NCBI GenBank assembly: GCA_035763125.1
Contig: DASUBU010000205.1
Location: 1 to 19,564, forward strand
Direction of reading: 5' to 3'
DNA: 19,564 nucleotides
Source: SMAG-U1939 sp035763125
GTDB lineage: Bacteria; Chloroflexota; Ktedonobacteria; Ktedonobacterales; JADMIN01
Shown here: piece after piece, positions 15,410 to 19,564 of the stretch
Layout of the letters: each line of letters opens with the position of its first letter
How positions within the stretch are numbered: position 1 is the stretch's first letter
Notes under the pieces: model-generated
Database searches by the model: none
The model's input: only the letters and a program-made list of their open reading frames with translations
Told to the model about the DNA's origin: nothing
Position numbers and translations under genes: made by a program

Positions 15410-18085
15410 ATGCAGCAGGGACCGAGACGCAACGTGAAGGCGCGCCGCCGGCCGGCAGCCGCGAGCAGCGGCCGGCGGCGCCCACAGCCGAAGGACCAGC
15501 CCGCGCGCCTGGAGCGCACCGCGGCCATCAGCGGTGGTATCAGCGCCGCCGCGCTCGCCTCCTCGACCGTTGACCTCCCGCCGCCACCGGTCGCGCCGCG
15601 CGAGGCCGAGCCAGCCACATCAGGCGGCGCGAGCAACCTTGCACGGATGGCACTGTTGCGCGGGCGAGACGTTGTCGCGAGCGCGGGCCAGCGCATCCGC
15701 CGGCTGAGCGTCGAGCAGTGGCTCTGGATCGGCGTGCTCGGCCTGGCTGCGCTCCTGCGGTTCTGGGGCCTGGGCGACAAGCCGCTGCACCACGACGAGA
15801 GCATGCATGCCTACTTCTCGCTAACCTTCGCCGAGGATCCCGCTAGCTACGCCTACGACCCGCTGCTGCACGGCCCCTTCCAATTCCACGCCGAGGGCAT
15901 TGCGCTTGCCATCATCCTCGCCTTGCAGCATCTCTTCGTCCCTCACGCCGTCGGCAATCCGTGGGTCAACGACGCCACCGCGCGCATTGTGCCGGCGCTC
16001 TTCGGCCTCGGCATCGTCGCGCTGCCTATCTGGCTGCGCCGCGAGCTGGGCCGCAGCGGTGCGCTGATTGCCGCGTTCCTGCTGGCCGTCTCGCCCGCCT
16101 TCGTTTACTTCTCGCGCTTCCTGCGCGAAGACATCTACTTCAACTTCTTCATGTTTGCGATGGTCGTGTGCGCCGTGCGCTACGCGCGCCAGCGGACGCT
16201 GAACTGGTTCGTGCTGCTGATCGCCTCGACGGTGCTGGCCTACACGGTCTTCGAGGGTATCTTCCTCACGCTGGTGCTTTTTGGTGGCTTTCTGGCGCTG
16301 CTGGCGGTATGGGAGCTGGCCTCGGGCCTCGCCGGCCGGCTGCCGGAGGCCTTCAGCGAGCGTGAACGCATCTGGCTGAGCCGCGCGGGCCTCTTCACCG
16401 GGCTGGGAGCGATCGCGGCGCTGGTGGCCTACGTCGGCCTGCACAAAGTCAACGAGCTGAGCGTGGCCGTCACCACCAACACGGCGCAGACCGATGTGCA
16501 GGTCGCCAATCTCGAAAACCTCACTGTCGCCATTCTGCTCTACGTCAGCATCTTCATCGCGCTGTCGGTGATCTTCGCGCTGCTGTGGCAGATGTATCGC
16601 GACGAGTCGGCGCTTGCCCCGCGGGCCGTGCATGACGACGACCAGTGGGCCGACCTGGACGAGGATGACGAGGGGCTGGCAACTCCGCCCGCGAAGTCTG
16701 TCGCCCAGCAGCTCGACGATATCTTTAGTGCGCCGGGCCGCCTCGCCACGGCTATCCGCGAGCGGCTCGACCCGGAGCGGCAGCCCTTCCTGCGGCTGCT
16801 CGTCTCCATCGGCTGGGTGCCGCTCTTCATCGCCTTCGTCACCGGCTGGATGCTCTTCGCCGCGCTCTACTGGATCGTTCCCGGCGGACAGGTGGCCTCG
16901 TGGTCGGACGGCTTCCGCGTAGGCATCGGGCGCGGCATCTGGCAGGGCCTCTACTACTGGCTCCAGCAGCAGCACGTCGCGCGCGGCGGCCAGCCGTGGT
17001 ACTACTATCTGCTGCTGATCCCGCTCTACGAGCAGCTTGCGGTGGCCTTCGGGCTGGGCGGGCTGGTCTACAGTCTGGTGCGGCCGAATCGCTTCCGCAT
17101 GTTCCTGGTCGTCTGGTTCGTCGGCTCGCTGGTGCTCTATTCCTGGGCCGCCGAGAAGATGCCGTGGCTCAGCATCCACATCCTGCTGCCGCTGATGCTG
17201 CTGGCGGCGGTCGCACTGGAGCGTGTGCTGGCCGGCTGCCGGCGGATCGTGGCGTTCCTGGCGGGCGGCGGCTCGTTCCGCGAGCTGATGCTGAGGCCGG
17301 CCGATAGCGAAGCGCAACCTTCGTGGCTGGGCACGGCACTGGCAGCGCGCGTGTCTCAGCCGGTCGGAGCTTTCGTGCAACGCATGCGCTTCAAGCCGTC
17401 CGCGACAGTCGTCAGTGCGGCGCTGGCACTGCTACTGCTCATCCCGATGGTCTACGGCATGCTGACGCTCTCGCACAAGGACGCCGCCGAGGGGCCGCAC
17501 GAGATGATGGTCTACGTCCAGACCACCACCGACGTGACCAAGATCATGAATCGCATCGCCTACGCCGATACGGTGCTCTATGGCGGCCAGCACAAAATTC
17601 GCATCGGCGTCGGACGTGGCATGGAGTGGCCGTGGTACTGGTATCTGCGCGACTACCCGAACGCGCAGTTCGGCTACCCGGCCGGCGAGAAGAACGCGCC
17701 GCCGGTGGATGTGCTGATCCTGGTGCCGTCCGGCGACGATACCGGCCAGGATGCGCAATCCTTCATGGCGGCGCACCCGAGCGGCTGGAGCATGAAGGAG
17801 TATCGCCTGCGCACCTGGTGGAGCGAGGACTACAAGCCGCTGCCCTGCACGCCGGCCAAGAATAACCCAAACTCCTGCTCGGCGGCGAGCTACTGGGGCT
17901 TCGGCGTGGGCCTGGGCAACTACCTCAGCTATGGCAGCTATCCCAAGCCCGGCGCGCGGTTCAATCCGGGGCTGGCGGCCGGCCGCGTGTGGAACTGGCT
18001 CTGGACGCGTCAGCCGCTCGGCGATCCGCACGGCTCGACCGACTTCGTCTTCATCGTCCGCGATGGATTGCCGATCTCAGCATGA
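15410..18085 (+). CDS. TIGR03663 / Agl23-like membrane protein
   Basis: The product is 891 residues. A basic, disordered cytosolic N-terminus (about 1-105) precedes the first helix. Then comes LHHDESMHAYF with D129-E130, and LLHGPFQFH with H154-G155-P156. From memory, the DE pair and the HGP tripeptide are the invariant residues of TIGR03663, a family distantly related to PMT glycosyltransferases and found beside Chlor_Arch_YYY genes. FSRFLREDIYF and WAAEKMPWLSIHILLPLML also fit the family. An acidic cytosolic loop lies near 395-450 (DDDQWADLDEDDEG). A C-terminal soluble part (about 695-891) contains KIRIGVGRGMEWPWYWYLRD. The name Agl23 comes from an archaeal protein linked to flippase activity in N-glycosylation; whether this protein is a transferase or a transport partner is open. 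ATG 15410 has GAGGGTGG (15398-15405) upstream and lies 24 nt after the third YYY gene; the stop overlaps rnc by 4 nt. Confidence 0.88.
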   Translation: MQQGPRRNVKARRRPAAASSGRRRPQPKDQPARLERTAAISGGISAAALASSTVDLPPPPVAPREAEPATSGGASNLARMALLRGRDVVASAGQRIRRLSVEQWLWIGVLGLAALLRFWGLGDKPLHHDESMHAYFSLTFAEDPASYAYDPLLHGPFQFHAEGIALAIILALQHLFVPHAVGNPWVNDATARIVPALFGLGIVALPIWLRRELGRSGALIAAFLLAVSPAFVYFSRFLREDIYFNFFMFAMVVCAVRYARQRTLNWFVLLIASTVLAYTVFEGIFLTLVLFGGFLALLAVWELASGLAGRLPEAFSERERIWLSRAGLFTGLGAIAALVAYVGLHKVNELSVAVTTNTAQTDVQVANLENLTVAILLYVSIFIALSVIFALLWQMYRDESALAPRAVHDDDQWADLDEDDEGLATPPAKSVAQQLDDIFSAPGRLATAIRERLDPERQPFLRLLVSIGWVPLFIAFVTGWMLFAALYWIVPGGQVASWSDGFRVGIGRGIWQGLYYWLQQQHVARGGQPWYYYLLLIPLYEQLAVAFGLGGLVYSLVRPNRFRMFLVVWFVGSLVLYSWAAEKMPWLSIHILLPLMLLAAVALERVLAGCRRIVAFLAGGGSFRELMLRPADSEAQPSWLGTALAARVSQPVGAFVQRMRFKPSATVVSAALALLLLIPMVYGMLTLSHKDAAEGPHEMMVYVQTTTDVTKIMNRIAYADTVLYGGQHKIRIGVGRGMEWPWYWYLRDYPNAQFGYPAGEKNAPPVDVLILVPSGDDTGQDAQSFMAAHPSGWSMKEYRLRTWWSEDYKPLPCTPAKNNPNSCSAASYWGFGVGLGNYLSYGSYPKPGARFNPGLAAGRVWNWLWTRQPLGDPHGSTDFVFIVRDGLPISA

Positions 18086-18915
18086 CCAGTACCCCTGATG
18101 CGCTGCCAAACGGCGGCAGACGGGCACAACACAGGCGTCCTCAACCCGCCGATGTGTACGAGGGGAGCGGTGGGCGTCCGAGCGCGGACGTGGCAGAGAA
18201 GGGGATGCTCAGCGCACATGGCGATCTCGCGGCGCTGGAGGCTCGGCTCAGCGTGCGTTTCGCGGATTGTGCGCTGCTGGTGCGCGCGCTGACGCACCAC
18301 TCGGCCGTTGCCGGCGCGCCCCAGCGCGACTCGTACGACACGCTGGAGTTCCTGGGTGACGCGCTGATTGGCGCGCGGGTGGTCGAGCACCTCTTCCGCA
18401 CGTATCCTGACGCCGACGAGGGCGAGCTGACCGCGCTGAAGTCGGAGGTGGTCAGCAGGCGCGTGCTGGCGCGGGTTGGCGCGGCGCTGGGCCTGGACGC
18501 GTACGTGCGAGTGGATGTGGCGAGCCTACGCACGTTCAACGAGCGCTCGCGCGAGTCACTGCGGGCGGATGTGGTGGAGGCGCTGGTGGCTGCGATCCAC
18601 CTGGACGCCGGTCGCGCGGCGGCCGATGCCTTCATCGAGCGCGAGATTCTGCCGCTGGTCCCGGAGGTCAAGGCGACGCTCGGCGACCAGAACCCCAAGG
18701 GTGTCCTGCAGCAGCACGTTCTGCGGCAGATGGGCATCGTCCCGCGCTACGAGCTGCTCGAAGAGGGCGGCGCGGCCAACGACCGGCGCTACACCGTCGG
18801 CGTCTTCGCGGGCGACCGCCTGCTGGCCACCGGCTCGGGCACGAGCATCAAGGACGCCGGCCGCGAGGCCGCGCGTAACGCCCTGCGCGGCGAAGTACCT
18901 GGAGTGGCGAAGTGA
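18082..18915 (+). CDS. rnc: Ribonuclease III
   Basis: RNase III cuts double-stranded RNA, including the processing stems of rRNA precursors, in the cytosol. The product is 277 residues, longer than the usual 220-250 because of a charged N-terminal extension of about 45 residues. The catalytic domain shows TLEFLGDALIGARVVEHLF with E89 and D93, and ADVVEALVAAIHLDAG with D163 and E166, matching the metal-binding residues of E. coli (E41, D45, D114, E117). The position equal to E. coli E38 is Asp. The dsRNA-binding domain occupies about 204-272 (NPKGVLQQHVLRQMG to GREAARNALRG). The ATG at 18082 forms an ATGA overlap with the upstream stop, suggesting coupling; an internal ATG at 18205 would give a more standard length. 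No promoter is evident nearby, so it is probably transcribed with the membrane operon. Confidence 0.95.
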   Translation: MTSTPDALPNGGRRAQHRRPQPADVYEGSGGRPSADVAEKGMLSAHGDLAALEARLSVRFADCALLVRALTHHSAVAGAPQRDSYDTLEFLGDALIGARVVEHLFRTYPDADEGELTALKSEVVSRRVLARVGAALGLDAYVRVDVASLRTFNERSRESLRADVVEALVAAIHLDAGRAAADAFIEREILPLVPEVKATLGDQNPKGVLQQHVLRQMGIVPRYELLEEGGAANDRRYTVGVFAGDRLLATGSGTSIKDAGREAARNALRGEVPGVAK

Positions 18916-19102
18916 TAGGTGCGGAGGGGGCGAGGCGGCGGAACTGTCAGCGCTCGGACGGATGAATGATGGTGGCTCCTGGCGTGAAGCGCCGAGGGGC
19001 ATTCTGGGACAGAGAAATGCTGCCTGTCCGGACGGACACCCTCCAGACACTCTAGCGGCAAGGTGCGCCTCACCCGCCGGCTCATGGCATACCGCGATAT
19101 GC

Positions 19103-19131
19103 TTGACGTTCGCCGAGCTCAGGGGCATACT
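19103..19131 (+). promoter_or_regulatory. Sigma70-type promoter of the TPR gene
   Basis: TTGACG (19103-19108, 5/6), an exact 17-nt spacer and CATACT (19126-19131, 4/6) form a canonical housekeeping promoter. Transcription would start near 19138, giving a leader of roughly 45 nt before ATG 19182. It lies in the 266-nt gap after rnc. That gap also has a small hairpin (TGTCC 19025-19029 with GGACA 19034-19038) but no T-run terminator and no gene that I can support. Confidence 0.6.
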
Positions 19132-19181
19132 GAGGCTCACAGGCGGGTTGCAAGGCACGTCAACGTGGGGTGGTGAGGCGC

Positions 19182-19564
19182 ATGGAGGAGCACGCGACGG
19201 CAGCGGAGTGGCTTGCCGAGGGCAACGCGGCTGTCGAAGAGAAGCGCTACAACGACGCGCTCGCCGCTTACGAGCATGCCATCGCGCGAGAGCCAGAGAA
19301 CGCCGAAGCGTGGCGGCTGAAGGCTATTGCACTCGACGATCTGAAGCGCCCAAGCGAAGCGCTTGCGGCCGCCGACCACGCCCTGGCGCTCAGGCCAGAC
19401 GATCCCGACATCCTGAACACGCGCGGCTGTATGTTCCTTTCGCTCGATCGCCGTGACGAGGCGCTGGCCGACTTTGACCGGGCGCTCGCCCTCGACCCAG
19501 ATCACTTCAAGGCCTTGTGGAATCGAGCGGGCCTCTCCCATACACTTGAGCGCTACGAGATGGC
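19182..19564 (+). CDS. Tetratricopeptide repeat (TPR) protein, 5' part
   Basis: The frame stays open to the right edge, giving the first 127 residues of a longer protein. Three complete 34-residue TPR units can be read at about 6-39, 40-73 and 74-107, each with the A/G-Y/F/L-P spacing (ALAAYEHAIAREPE, ALAAADHALALRPD, ALADFDRALALDPD). A fourth begins with HFKALWNRAG. No signal peptide or membrane segment is seen in this part, so it begins in the cytosol. TPR arrays mediate protein-protein contacts; the partner is not indicated. ATG 19182 follows GGTGAGG (19172-19178) by 3 nt; an in-frame GTG at 19173 is an alternative start. It has its own promoter and is probably a separate unit from rnc. Confidence 0.9.
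   Translation, partial: MEEHATAAEWLAEGNAAVEEKRYNDALAAYEHAIAREPENAEAWRLKAIALDDLKRPSEALAAADHALALRPDDPDILNTRGCMFLSLDRRDEALADFDRALALDPDHFKALWNRAGLSHTLERYEM

Noticed and set aside
15821..17380. 519-codon open frame on the minus strand, antisense to the Agl23-like gene
   Set aside because: It is rich in Arg, Gln, Glu, Asp and His with no domain pattern and lies wholly opposite a well-supported gene. Long antisense frames are expected in GC-rich DNA with this codon use.
18476..19456. 326-codon plus-strand frame overlapping rnc and the TPR gene
   Set aside because: It runs out of frame through two well-supported genes, has Arg/Ser-rich shadow composition and shows no domain.

Overview
The window is GC-rich bacterial DNA, most likely from the phylum Chloroflexota. 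The best evidence is a tandem set of three very hydrophobic proteins of the Chlor_Arch_YYY family (DUF2298; here INYYYYG or INYYYFG), followed by a protein with the hallmarks of the companion family TIGR03663/Agl23 (an early DE pair, an HGP tripeptide, and EKMPWL). From memory, these two families co-occur mainly in Chloroflexota and some Archaea. The class (Ktedonobacteria, Thermomicrobia or other) cannot be fixed from this sequence.

Layout. (1) Positions 1-956 hold the 3' end of a 16S rRNA gene, a spacer with a possible internal promoter, tRNA-Ile(GAT), tRNA-Ala(TGC), two identical 5S rRNA copies and a good intrinsic terminator. There is no 23S gene: only about 50 bases separate tRNA-Ala from the first 5S. 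(2) coaBC (coenzyme A synthesis) follows at 1034-2317. (3) Positions 2481-4530 hold a small envelope-like cluster of unknown function. It has a plus-strand protein with a short coiled coil and a proline-rich tail. Facing it are a minus-strand exported, lipoprotein-like protein and a membrane protein whose reading frame is cut by one in-frame amber codon. (4) Positions 4760-18085 hold four giant polytopic membrane proteins on the plus strand: a PMT-like glycosyltransferase fused to a YYY domain, two stand-alone YYY proteins, and the Agl23-like protein. (5) rnc (RNase III) overlaps the last of these by 4 nt. (6) A TPR protein with its own sigma70-type promoter runs off the right edge.

How the genes may work together. 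The four membrane proteins look like one co-expressed unit: a 1-nt overlap, a 24-nt gap and a 4-nt overlap, with a 131-nt gap only after the first gene. Architecture and family association suggest GT-C-type enzymes using lipid-linked sugars for surface glycosylation or polymer assembly. This is inference; the YYY family has no assigned biochemical function that I know of. The three YYY copies share an EFPxxSFxx[AG]DLHxH motif, an RMNTVFK motif and a C-terminal soluble domain. A 73-nt stretch is identical between the first two genes, which points to recent recombination between paralogues.

The most noteworthy observations are the 23S-less rRNA cluster with twin 5S genes, the triple-YYY plus Agl23 operon with its shared motifs, and the amber-interrupted membrane gene.
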